Shown: positions 1 through 8,360 of the stretch, in pieces
Layout of the letters: each line of letters starts with the position of its first letter
Position numbering within the stretch: position 1 is the first letter of the stretch
Source of the DNA: Paramacrobiotus richtersi
Lineage: Eukaryota > Tardigrada > Eutardigrada > Parachela > Macrobiotidae
DNA length: 25,152 nt
Assembly (NCBI GenBank): GCA_034698045.1
Contig: JAQGAU010000657.1
Coordinates: forward strand, 1-25,152
Direction of reading: 5' to 3'
Made by a program: the position numbers and the translations under genes
Notes under the pieces: model-generated
The model's input: the letters and a program-made list of their open reading frames with translations, nothing else
Told to the model about the DNA's origin: nothing
Databases searched by the model: none

Positions 1-641
1 GATCGCTGATTGGCCGAACGAGACGTACGCCGAGACGTGGGCTGATCCGTACCGAGCCGTACTCCACCGTCGTGACAAAACGTATCAATGGAATGCTGTG
101 GATGTGGTCCACGGCAACGGCCTCATGCAGCGCGGTCTCGTTGTGGATAATCAGGAATCTGGAGTGCTCGTGGATTTTGACGTCGCTGGCAAGGAACCCG
201 AGCTGATTCCGTTCCAGAATGCATATCTGACAACATCCGATGTCTGGAAGTTTGAGCTTTCGGAAATGGATGGCTTTGAGCTTTTGATTCTGAAGAAACT
301 CTCCAAGGACAAGCCGTGGCAATGGCGCAGTGGAAAAGTGGGAGCTAGACCTTACAGCATCGATAGTTTCGCATTGGTTGAGACTGGAGCTGGATTTTGT
401 TCGCTCAGATGCCGTCCGCATACGATAACGATACGGCCCCACAACGATACCCGGAGAACCTCTGCGGAAGACCGATTTCGTCGGGGGAAGCTGTGCCGTT
501 CCGCCTGGGTTTTCCTACGACACACAGTCCCTTGGACCCTGGCGTAAGCTCTTTCCACGCACACACCCGATCGGAGTTGTGGATAACTGGTTCCACTTTC
601 TTCATCTGCGCCATGATTATGATTTCAACGTTGGCGAAACG
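1..641 (+). pseudogene. 5' coding block of F-box-family gene, Tudor-like modules, frame broken
   Basis: The frame is already open at base 2, so the gene starts outside the window. Frame 2 runs to about base 390 and holds two modules: one around VDVVHGNGLMQRGLVV followed by VDFDV, and one around KPWQWRSGKVGARPYS followed by FALVETG. These resemble Tudor/Agenet-type beta modules. The protein then seems to continue in frame 0: DFVRSDAVRIR, an in-frame TAA at 426-428, then YGPTTIPGEPLRKTDFVGG and GFSYDTQSLGPWRKLF, ending at the donor after base 641. One frame change between about 360 and 395 plus the TAA is needed to read through. No intron of usable size fits there, so I call it broken, although a sequencing error could mimic this. 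Third positions are GC-rich, as expected for coding DNA. The family assignment is from memory of tardigrade proteins. Confidence 0.65.
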
Positions 642-698
642 GTAAGACAAAGACATCTTGTCTACTTATTGTGCAATAATTGGAAATAATCGTTTCAG
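642..698 (+). other. Intron (57 bases) of the F-box-family gene
   Basis: The donor is GTAAGA at 642 and the acceptor is a T-rich stretch ending TTTCAG at 698. The intron lies in phase 0 between GAA ACG and ACA ACA. It contains a TAA in the upstream frame, so reading through would end the protein. Its length matches the 61-base intron of the cyclase relic at 8460-8520, which suggests a genome with short introns. Confidence 0.7.
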
Positions 699-1056
699 AC
701 AACAGTTTTGAGGGATGGAATCCGAAAGGTAGACGCGAATCACGAAGGGGACACGGAAGACTTGAGCAACGGAAACAGCAAGAATCAAACTGGAACAATA
801 AACATGCCCGAACTGTCTCTTACCGACTTGCACCTGGATATTATCGGTGTGGTATTCTCCTTTCTCGACGGACGCCAGCGGACCTTGATGCGCTCCGTGT
901 GTCCTGCTTGGGATCACAAGATCCTATCGGCAGAATGTTGTAGAGAGATTATTGTGGATCTGAGCGCCTGTCAGGGAAAAGGACATCTGTTCATACTGGG
1001 AGCGTGGCTATTTCACTGTGTGACTCCGTGGACGAGATACGTGACGATTACACGCA
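699..1056 (+). pseudogene. F-box exon of the same gene, truncated by an inversion
   Basis: Frame 0 continues across the intron. After an acidic, Asn-rich linker the exon reads ELSLTDLHLDIIGVVFSFLD, then RTLMRSVCPAWDHKIL. This fits the F-box pattern: hydrophobic helix, F-S-F-L-D, then R-x-V-C-x-x-W. An F-box binds Skp1 and places the protein in an SCF ubiquitin ligase; that role is inferred from the family. The downstream part, GAWLFHCVTPWTRYVTIT, looks like the start of the family's C-terminal domain. The frame stays open to a TAG ending at 1211, but from about 1056 the opposite strand carries the better coding sequence, so the last 50 codons are probably shadow. The true continuation appears to be the inverted block at 1060-1526. 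Confidence 0.65.
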
Positions 1057-1059
1057 GCG

Positions 1060-1526
1060 GAACTGGGCGCCTTAATAATTGTAGTTTTTCGCAAGCGTAC
1101 GGTTCCCGGAGGAACTTCCTGGTCGGTGATCATCAACGAGACCCGCTCCAGGACACAGTAATACTTTGGATCGGCAAAATCGGCGGCAGCTCTATCGAAA
1201 CAGTCCAGTAGATCGCCTGGCGAACCAAGACAGACACTGTCGTATTCAACGCGCAGATCGAAGTAGCAAAATCCCGTGTGATCCAGATGCCAACGATCCG
1301 AACCGTTGTTGAACAAGTCGAGGATGGTACTGTTCTTGAAGATCAGCCGACTGCACACTTTCCGCATGTCATCGTCAACGGCGGTTTTCGACAGTGTGAA
1401 GATACGTCCCGGCTCCAGCTGTACATTATACAACACCAAAGCCGATAGCGGACGTTTAAACTGCATGACCGTCTGCAGAACCACCACCTGCTCCGAGAAA
1501 GAGCGGTTGTTTTCTACGTTATGGCT
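1060..1526 (-). pseudogene. Inverted middle segment of the F-box-family protein
   Basis: About 155 codons are open in one minus-strand frame, bounded upstream by TAG at 1529-1527, with strong G/C preference at third positions. Recognisable stretches, in protein order, are QVVVLQTVMQFKRPLSALVL, MRKVCSRLIFKNSTILDLF and DHTGFCYFDLRVEYD, ending near LRKTTIIK. From memory this matches the region of the tardigrade family that follows the VTP-x-TR stretch, which here ends near base 1050 on the plus strand. The final part of the protein returns to the plus strand at 1624. The simplest reading is an inversion of about 0.47 kb inside one gene. Two separate genes pointing at each other is the alternative. 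The block has no internal stop, so the event may be recent. Confidence 0.6.
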
Positions 1527-1623
1527 CTAAATAATCTTCAGTACGTGAACGGCTAAGCTTGTTATTGATTTCGTTTTTTTGTTCGGCAAGGTTTTGCGGT
1601 TTGTTGATGTTCTATTACTGCAG

Positions 1624-1773
1624 ATTTTGAAGGATTGGCAGAAGAACGATGGCAGATTTGGACCCCACACCGAGTGGCAGCATGTTCAGAGAGCGCAGCT
1701 GTGGGCCAATCTGCTCACGTTGCGCAGTAGTACCCTTTCCGTCCTGGTTGCTTTGTATGAGGACGCACAGTGA
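1624..1773 (+). pseudogene. C-terminal exon of the F-box-family gene
   Basis: A pyrimidine-rich tract ending CTGCAG at 1621-1623 precedes an open frame beginning ILKDWQKNDGRFGPHTEW, which runs to a TGA at 1771-1773. The product ends LRSSTLSVLVALYEDAQ. It resembles the last segment of the same family (a Q-I-L-x-x-W-Q motif followed by a helical C-terminus). A GTACGTG donor at 1541 probably belongs to the intron in front of this exon, which would put the right inversion breakpoint between 1527 and 1541. The exon is in the original plus orientation, unlike the block just upstream. An alternative GTGAGA donor at 1770 could carry the frame onward, but I prefer the stop. Confidence 0.55.
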
Positions 1774-2616
1774 GATCTGATGTCCTTTTGAGGAACACTT
1801 AGCTGAACATGAACAAGTGGACGTTTTTTACAATGCGCGCATGATTCTGACGTGGGAGTTTTATGTTCAGTTGGTTGTTTGGTTGTACCGTACTCGGCTC
1901 TTCTGTTTTTTTGCCACGAATGTTACTGCTGTGTCCACGCCGAATCAGTTTATTCTTTCAGACTCGACATTTCGAAAAATTTTGCTTTCAAGTGATTTTG
2001 GACTTGGTTGTTCTTGAAGCGTTGGTAACAGATTACTGGATAGTAGTCATAACAGTCGTGGTACCGGCACATTTTATTGGTTTTAATGATCAACTCATAT
2101 TTCTCGAATCTTCATCGCACATTTGCAAAAACCTTACTCGATTATTATTTATCAGCTAAGTTGTATTCAAAGTATGTATCCGATATTTCAGCACAGTCCA
2201 CCAACTCAGCCGATATCCTGATGGTGTACGTGGTACGAAGTATACATGGATGCGGATTATGTAGGCTATTACTGCATCAGCCCACATCTGATCGGTAGAG
2301 ATTGTGCAGGATTCAAGTGCCCTTTTTAGTAGCGCAAAAACCCGAGTTCGAATGGGGGACGCAAATAACGCCTTTGGTCACCTTGACAGCGTCAGCCACA
2401 GGAGATTTGGGCGTTTCCGACAATTCATTTTATCTGTGACCAGACGCAAACAGGCAATTGCTTTTCAAACAACAATGGGCGAACTTTTCCTCTTTACTGT
2501 CATTGGAACACACTTTCTCCGTGCACCAACGACGTTTCGGCTTTGTTACTGAGGAAAATAAACCAAATCACATATTTATGTTAACAAAATTTGGTTAGAA
2601 AATTTCAAAAATCTGA
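1774..2616. other. Intergenic stretch, one weak candidate exon
   Basis: I see no recognised gene here. A possible decayed exon lies at 2192-2329 on the plus strand. It follows a GATATTTCAG acceptor and reads HSPPTQPIS, a TGA, then WCTWYEVYMDADYVGYYC and SPHLIGRDCAGFKCPF before TAG. The Cys- and aromatic-rich composition looks like a secreted protein, but no family is recognised. Other open frames of 60-98 codons (1817-2159, 2304-2552) have no supporting signal. A tRNA-like GTTCGAA at 2346 was rejected. An AATAAA-like AAAATAAA lies near 2557. Confidence 0.3.
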
Positions 2617-2769
2617 GCTCCACGGTCCGAATTCTGGCGCCTAGAAAAAAATAGCCAGAAACAAGTGTACCGCAAGCTGCAGAACAAAGATTGTAATAAT
2701 TTGTGCGATGAATTAACAGTGGCACATAAAGTATATGCTAATACGCACAAGAGTAACTACGTGTTGACG

Positions 2770-2912
2770 TGGATACAGAGCGAAACCCAACGTCGGAGTC
2801 ATGATTTTCGGCTTATTATTTCCATGACTTGCTACCAAAGACCTTCACCGATGTAATCAAAGGTAAACCTGAGTGCCGACTAAATTTTCCCGAAGAACAA
2901 CTCCGTTTCATG
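2770..2912. repeat. Dispersed repeat 1, copy A
   Basis: This copy shares order and many exact words with 22848-22992 in the same orientation. Shared words include TGGATACAGAGCGAAA, ACTTGCTACC, CCGATGTAATCAAAG and CCTGAGTG. Identity is imperfect and there are small gaps, so it is an old duplicate. On the minus strand both copies begin just after the stop codon of a minus-strand open frame (stops at 2908 and 23000). They could therefore be related 3' untranslated regions rather than a transposon. Confidence 0.75.
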
Positions 2913-3084
2913 GCTTGTCGCGTACAGTTCCAAAATGTCGCATCCGATTGACACGCTCATATCCATCAATTGTTGTTGTCACATGACTCACATCTTCTTT
3001 CGTTTGCGATTCATTTTTCTGTCGGCGTGCCTTTTGGTAGAGATCATCCACAAATAGTATAATCAGATTCCGTCGATTACGAAT
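2908..3084 (-). CDS. Unassigned short open frame downstream of the P450 relic
   Basis: This is a 58-codon minus-strand frame without an ATG at its upstream end. It includes LIILFVDDLYQKARRQKNES and GYERVNRMRHFGTV and ends TGA at 2910-2908. The composition is protein-like and charged, but third positions are not GC-rich and frames of this size arise by chance. Its interest lies in position: it follows the P450 fragments on the same strand and ends right where repeat 1 begins. It could be a last exon. I do not recognise the family. Confidence 0.2.
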   Translation of the reverse strand: MRNRRNLIILFVDDLYQKARRQKNESQTKEDVSHVTTTIDGYERVNRMRHFGTVRDKP

Positions 3085-3357
3085 TTACTCGGATGCCCCT
3101 CGTCTAATATGCAAACTGTAACAATATCACACACAAGTTTATTTCAGCAGCATTTGTCCCCGACCCTGTCAGCGGCAGTTGATACTGAACTAACATCCGG
3201 TATGTACTGTACCTACACATGGACGTATACTGTCCACTAGCACCTGATTACAAACTGGAATCTGGGGCAAATGCTACAGTGATTATACCAGATAACAAAA
3301 TGACCACTATGGAAGTGCTGTAAACTGTCGTCGCGCTCATTACACATGTACAAATAT

Positions 3358-3474
3358 TCACCGCCGATCTCCACCTGGAAAAACTGTTTATTCTGCCTTA
3401 CAAGTCAGATTTTTCTTGATTTCGAGCGCATTTGATCGAATGTTACGAGACTGACAAACCCTACCCACATTAAT
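3358..3474 (-). pseudogene. Cytochrome P450 relic: meander and haem loop, Cys codon is TGA
   Basis: One minus-strand frame reads INVGRVCQSRNIRSNALEIK, then about 12 residues containing a TAA, then VFPGGDRR followed by TGA. P450 proteins have N-V-W-x-V-H-x-D-P-x-x-W-x-x-P-x-x-F-x-P-E-R-F, then F-x-x-G-x-R-x-C-x-G. The spacing fits well: NV, V-C, NxLEIK, and then F-P-G-G-D-R-R with the TGA exactly where the haem-ligand cysteine should be. After the TGA a one-base shift gives GEYL, like the GExLA that follows the cysteine in many P450s. It lies downstream of the I-K helix fragment on the same strand at the expected distance. The protein could not bind haem. Confidence 0.55.
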
Positions 3475-3615
3475 CTAAACCACCCGGAAACATTATCATG
3501 CCTACATTCCCAGTTCCTCATGATCTACATCTACAAAATGTTCCATGCCTAGGGAAGTCTTTTCTTCGAAAGAATCATTCAAGTGATTTTTGGGATTGCT
3601 GGACAAACGTATCTG

Positions 3616-3993
3616 CTATATGAGAATGCTTCTGATATGAACGTACATATTATATATTCTGGCTGCAAGCGGATTATACGGTACCATATTATTATAGCAT
3701 GTGTTTTCAACTATCGACAATGAGTGAGGTTCAAGAATATCACGTTCCGTTGCAAGTTTTGGAAAACAAACTGATTGCACTGTACCTTTTATTTGATCGT
3801 ATAACTTTTCGTGAACTACCCTATGGTACATAAAAGATGATAAAACTGAATATAACGTTTTATCGACGGAAGTACCCCCTGCCCCGTGAAATATAATGGA
3901 GGGACTGTACACCCCATATGATCCAGTTACAAGCTGGGTAACCAGTATGAAAGCGAAAATTACAAAGAAAATTTGGCAAACGATTTGGGCTCA
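3616..3993 (-). pseudogene. Cytochrome P450 relic: I-helix to K-helix region
   Basis: A 125-codon minus-strand frame is open from after TGA at 3993-3991 to TAG at 3616. The central part reads SIIFHGAGGTSVDKTLYSVL, then HEKLYDQIKGTV, PKLATERDILEPHSLS and IVENTCYNNMVPYNPLAARI. In microsomal P450s the I helix carries A-G-x-[DE/S]-T-[TS], followed by EKLYxEI, the P-x-LxDxxxLPY region and the K-helix E-x-x-R. Here AGGTS is kept, but E-x-x-R reads E-N-T-C, consistent with CGC to TGC. The enzyme family oxidises small molecules with NADPH at the ER. Loss of ExxR together with the damaged haem loop downstream indicates a dead copy. The flanking N-terminal residues are hydrophobic and unassigned. Confidence 0.65.
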
Positions 3994-4075
3994 GCTAATC
4001 AAGCATGACTATCAAGCATGCAGTTATTTATAGTTATCAACATTAGATATTACTTTTTATTTTAACCGTTTCCAG

Positions 4076-4159
4076 TTACTTCGAATCGAGCTGGCACTGA
4101 TTACAAGCCAAAGTGTCCTGCGCAAGCTCCTTAGCGCGATGTTATCCAACGTACACTAA
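4076..4159 (+). CDS. Candidate terminal exon, unknown family
   Basis: A strong acceptor (long T-rich tract ending TTTCCAG at 4075) is followed by 27 codons, LLRIELALITSQSVLRKLLS and a short tail, then TAA. The peptide would be an amphipathic helix and third positions are about 59% GC, above background. It lies on the strand opposite to, and between, two P450 fragments, so it would belong to another gene. It is short, and the evidence is limited to the splice site and codon bias. Confidence 0.22.
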   Translation, partial: LLRIELALITSQSVLRKLLSAMLSNVH

Positions 4160-4209
4160 ATAAAGGTCAAGTGAGCTGACATTTAAGAACATACGCAAAC
4201 AGCACTCCT

Positions 4210-4700
4210 GTGCCCATGAAAAAGTGTCGCAAGCAACAAAATACTGAGTTCGTGGTCACGACAGCTGTCAGTCATGCATTCGTACCAGATTCGATGTGCA
4301 CTGGTAAAGACTGCTACATGCATATGATAGCACAATGCTGGTATTCGTTACGGACCAAAGAAGAACGTGGTACACTCTTAGTTAATGCCCCATGTTACTC
4401 GATTGTGGTTCAGAAGAAATGTTTTGTTGAATTACTCATCTCCTTCGTCTATCGCTGTCAAGCACTCGTATGCTAATTCAGAGCCACTAATTAATGTCGC
4501 TGTCGAGATAAATTTTTTTCTTATATTCGGGTACAAAATCTAGATATCGATCTGTTGTGACAAGTTCGCGAGTTGCTGTGGTTTCTCGTGACCTTTGCTG
4601 TTGCTAGGCAGCTTGCGGATATTTGTGGCTTAGTATGGGCAAGAGTTGCGTACAGATCATACGTAAGGTAATCTTGACAGTTAGGCGATACTCTTGGGGA
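4210..4700. other. Stretch with competing open frames, nothing recognised
   Basis: An 88-codon plus-strand frame at 4210-4476 is Cys-rich at its end but has no family and ordinary third positions. A 61-codon minus frame near 4530-4715 (containing CQDYLTYDLYATLAHTK) lies where the F-G region of the P450 relic would be expected, but it shows no diagnostic motif. I call neither a gene. Confidence 0.3.
4573..4605 (+). repeat. Inverted repeat, left arm (right arm 5293-5330)
   Basis: TGGTTTCTCGTGACCTTTG at about 4580-4598 matches the reverse complement of the block around 5300-5325 (TGGTTTTTCGTGACCTTTG) with one mismatch. Weaker similarity extends to about 45 bases upstream. The arms are about 730 bases apart and enclose one P450 fragment. 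They could be ends of a small inverted-repeat element, or related promoter segments. Confidence 0.45.
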
Positions 4701-4722
4701 TTCACGTCATCAGCGCGATGCG

Positions 4723-4836
4723 TCACATATTATGGACGACCAACCTAACTGGGGTAACATTGCTGCGGGTTTCTTGCAAAGCGCTCATAATAGCATGTAG
4801 CTGAAAGTCGGTGAACTGGATGTTACTTGTTGAATA
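4723..4836 (-). pseudogene. Possible cytochrome P450 relic: D/E-helix region
   Basis: The frame reads SNIQFTDFQLHAIMSALQET, then RSNVTPVRLVVHNM before TGA. P450s have a helix ending L-x-E-x-x-G-x-P-[VF]-D-P followed by a stretch ending in N-[VI]-I. L-Q-E-T-R-S-N-V-T-P-V-R-L-V-V-H-N-M fits that layout, with D-P weakened to T-P. It is upstream of, and on the same strand as, the I-K fragment at 3616-3993, which is the correct order. A TTTCAG sits at 4801-4806 inside the frame. The similarity is weaker than in the other two pieces, so treat it as probable context rather than proof. Confidence 0.35.
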
Positions 4837-5348
4837 CTTACAGTCCTAGCAATAGGTAGCGTAACTTATTTTTTTGCGCGCTGCCTTTTCATCAGTGCGC
4901 AGTTCTGTATTACTTATAGTTATGCCATGCAAAACACGCAAATTAAGTTACTGTATATATAAACTGCCTAACTGCACAACAACAGTTACTATCCCAATAA
5001 TGTGCGTCGTGAGGCGTGACTAGCCTGCTGTCTCGGTGCCTTCTGTCCTTCGGCAATACGACAGATTTACATCGTCGATATCCGCAAAGGATTTCATGCA
5101 GCCCTGGAACAGCAACATGGCTGTATCCACTATCTACGGGCAAATTCTTTTCGCTGTATATAATTAATGTGGTGCAATCCGCAGCAATCGAAGAACTCAC
5201 CTACTATGCAAGCAGGTGAAGCTTTCATTTCCTAACCTGTCCTAACAGCAAAATGCGATTGTTACGACCACTGTTAATCACAGTCACAATTTACCATAAT
5301 CGACTACAAAGGTCACGAAAAACCAGAACTACTGTCGACCACAACCAT

Positions 5349-5367
5349 GTTCTCGGTCGCCGAGAAC
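5349..5367. promoter_or_regulatory. Perfect 8-base palindrome with 3-base spacer
   Basis: GTTCTCGG, TCG, then CCGAGAAC. The outer GTTC/GAAC half-sites and odd spacer resemble a dimeric transcription-factor site, but no bound factor can be inferred and no promoter is identified beside it. It sits about 20-25 bases beyond the right arm of the inverted repeat. Confidence 0.3.
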
Positions 5368-5708
5368 GCAATAATAACCGGTACCTTGCTATTCTAATAA
5401 TTCTTGAACTGTAGTTACAATTTGTTAGTGCACTCTTTTTAGAAGCTTGAAAAATTGTGCTGTTTTATTCCGTCGGGTTACCAGCTTATACCACAATGAA
5501 TACAATTAACCTGCAATAAATTCAGCGTATATTATAAATGGCGGATGCAATATCAGGGAGATCCAGTGCGCCTTAATTCGTTCTATGTGATAAAAGCTTA
5601 CGAGATAGCGCTTCCAGCCTTGTCAAGGAAACAATCCATTCCGGTCCTTTTTGGTTTGGCTTCCTCGAACATTAACCGGGTACGTGGTCGATATGAGGTA
5701 CGTATTCA

Positions 5709-5885
5709 TTGTCGGATTCGAGGAAGAATACGGCAAAGTGTACGGTCGCACAATGGAGGCTATTATGGAGCTGCCAAGTGCCGTTCGGATACGGGTCAGC
5801 GCATTTTGCACTTGCCGTCGAAGGTTCACGAATTCCGACGGCACAAGAAGGGCTCATTCATTCGCAGCGAATCTTCGAGCTGAAC
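5709..5885 (+). pseudogene. Second cytochrome P450 relic: haem-binding loop
   Basis: In frame 0 the sequence reads KCTVAQWRLLWSCQVPFGYG followed by S. Two bases further, in frame 2, it reads AFCTCRRRFTNSDG. Joined, these give F-G-Y-G-S-x-x-C-T-C-R-R, the P450 haem loop F-x-x-G-x-R-x-C-x-G-R-R with the ligand cysteine kept, R changed to A and the last G changed to C (GGC to TGC). A two-base insertion at 5799-5800 separates the halves. P-F-G-Y-G-S and the following R-R point to a different P450 subfamily from the minus-strand relic. Frame 0 downstream (AQEGLIHSQRIFELNRD) resembles the L-helix that follows. All six frames are fairly open here, so the match rests on motif order and spacing. Confidence 0.45.
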
Positions 5886-5899
5886 CGAGACCAGAGGGA

Positions 5900-8360
5900 G
5901 AGGAATTTTCTTTATTAGTTGGCTGTTTTATCGGAAAGGTCAGTTTCCTTACTGATGTCCTTGGCTCGTAAGCGCTGTAAAGCGGAACATCCATAGCGAC
6001 AAGCCCAACATTCAATATAAATTGCGTAAAGAATCAATACGTCTATGCTCAAAAGCATTTGACACTGTTACGTCAAGAATCAGGTTCACCATCCGGTCTG
6101 TTTCTTGGACTAGGTCACTGGATCCGGACATATATTATTGTGGCTAAGCTAAAAGGAAAGCTAAAACGTTATTTGTAAGTTAGGCGTAAGTTACAGTTTT
6201 CCTTTTTTTCGACGAGGAAAATGCATGATGACCTTTGCGGAATTAACTCGAATGGATTTTTGTTGCGCTTCGTGCGCTGCTTGCATATACTGGTGACTAA
6301 TTTTAACAGGTTGAGACATCTTTTCAGTGGAACATCAAACGTGTCTGTTTCAATTATTGGATAACCGATGACGAAACAGCATAATAGCAAATCGGTATGT
6401 GCGACCATTAAAAAAACTCTTCAATATTTCCCCGACAACTGAAAGTATCCGTTGTTCTGGAACCGGAAAAGTAAGCATTACTGTCCCGGCTTGGTTGATT
6501 CAGAGCGATATGTTTCTCCAAATCACTCACTGATTTATTAGTAAAACAATTCAATAGCAGACCTTCAGGCAGTAAAACAATTACGCAAGGAACCGAGTGT
6601 TAATGCTGTTTGTACAGGAAACACATGCTATGTGGTTCAACGGAAGCACTCGTTAGCACAGTTCCACCGGTTTTGCGTGCTCCCGAACTCCTAGCTGGTC
6701 GCGGAGTGTTGCTTGTTTAAAAGACAGAACCTCTCATGGTTCGATAAAATCCACACATCTCCGTAAACTCAGTGGTGGAAAGGTTCGGCGTTTCGAAATA
6801 CGCGTATAACGTAATTACGTACGATTATCCTGAATGTGAACGACTGTATAAAACCAAAGTTCGTTTGTACAGTTTATGTGATGCACGAATAACTTTTTCA
6901 CAGCATTGGGCGTATTTCAACCGCTACCTAACGTTTAAAAATTTTCATTTCGGTTCACTTAATATGTTTTAATTACACTGTTGATCATTAAAATTAAAAT
7001 AAGCAGAAAAGCAAAAGTAATATATGTATGTAATTTACGTTGCTGGTTTACAGAAACCGAATGCCACTTGTGCGCTTCTAGCTAACTTAATAATTATTAT
7101 GGAACGAACTAATAAAGCCATCTTGTTTTTTCGAGAGTCAATAGGTGTAATTCACTGTTCACCATTACTGACTCGAAATGTGTGGCACGAGGATGCTCCG
7201 CTTTCCGTACTTCCGTACTTCCCATACCAAGTAGAAGTACCTTCCATATCAATCCGTACTTAATTCGCCTCTATCAAATTCAACGTAAAAAACCGTTTAC
7301 TTATCCGGCGATTCATGACATTGCGCGAAACTCGGACGCACTTTATTCTGCACACGTGCTGGTGATTGACATGCTCTGGATCTGTTGCCCCAGGTGTTTA
7401 AACCGGTAGTCTAAGAATTTCAGTTTCTTGCACAGATTCGTTTATTTAACGACTCGGCATAGCAAGTCCACAAAGGTCGTGTGTTTATTGTAATGTGACC
7501 ATGTTCACTTTGTGAAATTGTAGCGGTATACTGTACATATCTGTATATGAACTGGAAACGTGCGAAACCTATTTCAAGATCGTACGCTTTACAGCACGGA
7601 AAGAGGATTAATTTTTATTCTTGCACAGGAAATAGATTTTTCTTGTGGAATCTGGATACAGGGGGTCCGCAGTGCACTGAATAGAATTTATATTTAGATA
7701 TAAATTATGTTAGTGTAAGAAAACAGTAACAATGGACGCCTCTCTGTCCTAGCGCAAAAGGTTGTGAAACGTTTGTAGTATTTTTGCATAATCATCAAGC
7801 ATAACCAGATTAAACCTGCTACAAAAAACTGACACAAGTAATGCGATTTTTTTTTATTCCCTCGAAAGGGCAGGTTATGCGACATCGGAAAACTCAGAAG
7901 CGTGTACTCCTGAAGGAGAGAAGATCCAGATTCCCTAGACTGTTTCCTGTATCACTATTTTTTTTTTCATGATAACGGTACCACTGTAGCGGGTCACTAG
8001 AATCACTTGTGCGGAAGTTCGACGAAAAACATCCCTTAGCACAACGTAAACATGCCGAAGTGCCATTAATTTAAAATCATGCAGTAATAAAAAACTCACA
8101 CAGTATGCAAGAGCAGTTTGAACCCAGGCTAGCCGAAACATTGTTGGCCTGCAGTACGATCCAGTTCAGTTATGTCCGACTAACCAATAGGGATCAACAC
8201 TGATCCCTTGCACTGGATATCCGTAATATCAGCACTAGTCACTATGTTAACTTAAAACTAGTTTTGCTCTGCTTTGCACTCACATGGTGCGACAGATTTT
8301 CATATTGGAAGTTTGTGGATCGTACGCTATGAAGAACTTTTTTTTAGCCTTGTCCATAGT
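5900..8360. other. Long stretch without a recognised gene
   Basis: I see only AT-rich DNA with scattered open frames below 80 codons, none with a family motif. Repeat 2 copy A lies at 6031-6110. A direct CCGTACTT doublet lies near 7205. Minus-strand 8100-8145 has a ...CTGCAG acceptor and a GTGAGT donor enclosing a peptide containing TMFRLAWVQTALAYC. That is the place where the next cyclase exon should be, but the GxxVxAGVVG and FGDTVNTASRM motifs are not recognisable. Confidence 0.4.
6031..6110. repeat. Dispersed repeat 2, copy A
   Basis: This copy matches 23569-23660 in the same orientation, with shared words such as CGTCAAGA, GGTTCACC, TCCGGTCT and TTTCTTGGAC. It is diverged, with small gaps. 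Together with repeat 1 it forms the same ordered pair at both ends of the window. Confidence 0.65.

Noticed and set aside
2295..2370. tRNA-like sequence with GGTAGAG and GTTCGAA
   Set aside because: The bases around GTTCGAA form only four of five T-stem pairs, the acceptor stem does not close, and no anticodon arm folds at the right place.
5651..5760. EEYGKVYGR, which looks like the N-terminus of a CYP3-type P450
   Set aside because: It lies in a frame overlapping the haem-loop match, the following DP-x-x-I-K and F-x-N-R signals are not convincing, and the order N-terminus to haem loop in 100 bases is impossible.
5990..6150. Minus-strand LILDVTVSNAF resembling LINE reverse-transcriptase motif A
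   Set aside because: Two extra residues separate D from AF, no other RT motif (such as FADD) is near, and the other copy of the repeat does not preserve the frame.
8130..8300. Possible next cyclase exon (TMFRLAWVQTALAYC between acceptor and GTGAGT donor)
   Set aside because: It neither contains GPVVAGVVG nor FGDTVNTASRM; only scattered residues match, so it is noted in the gap entry but not called.
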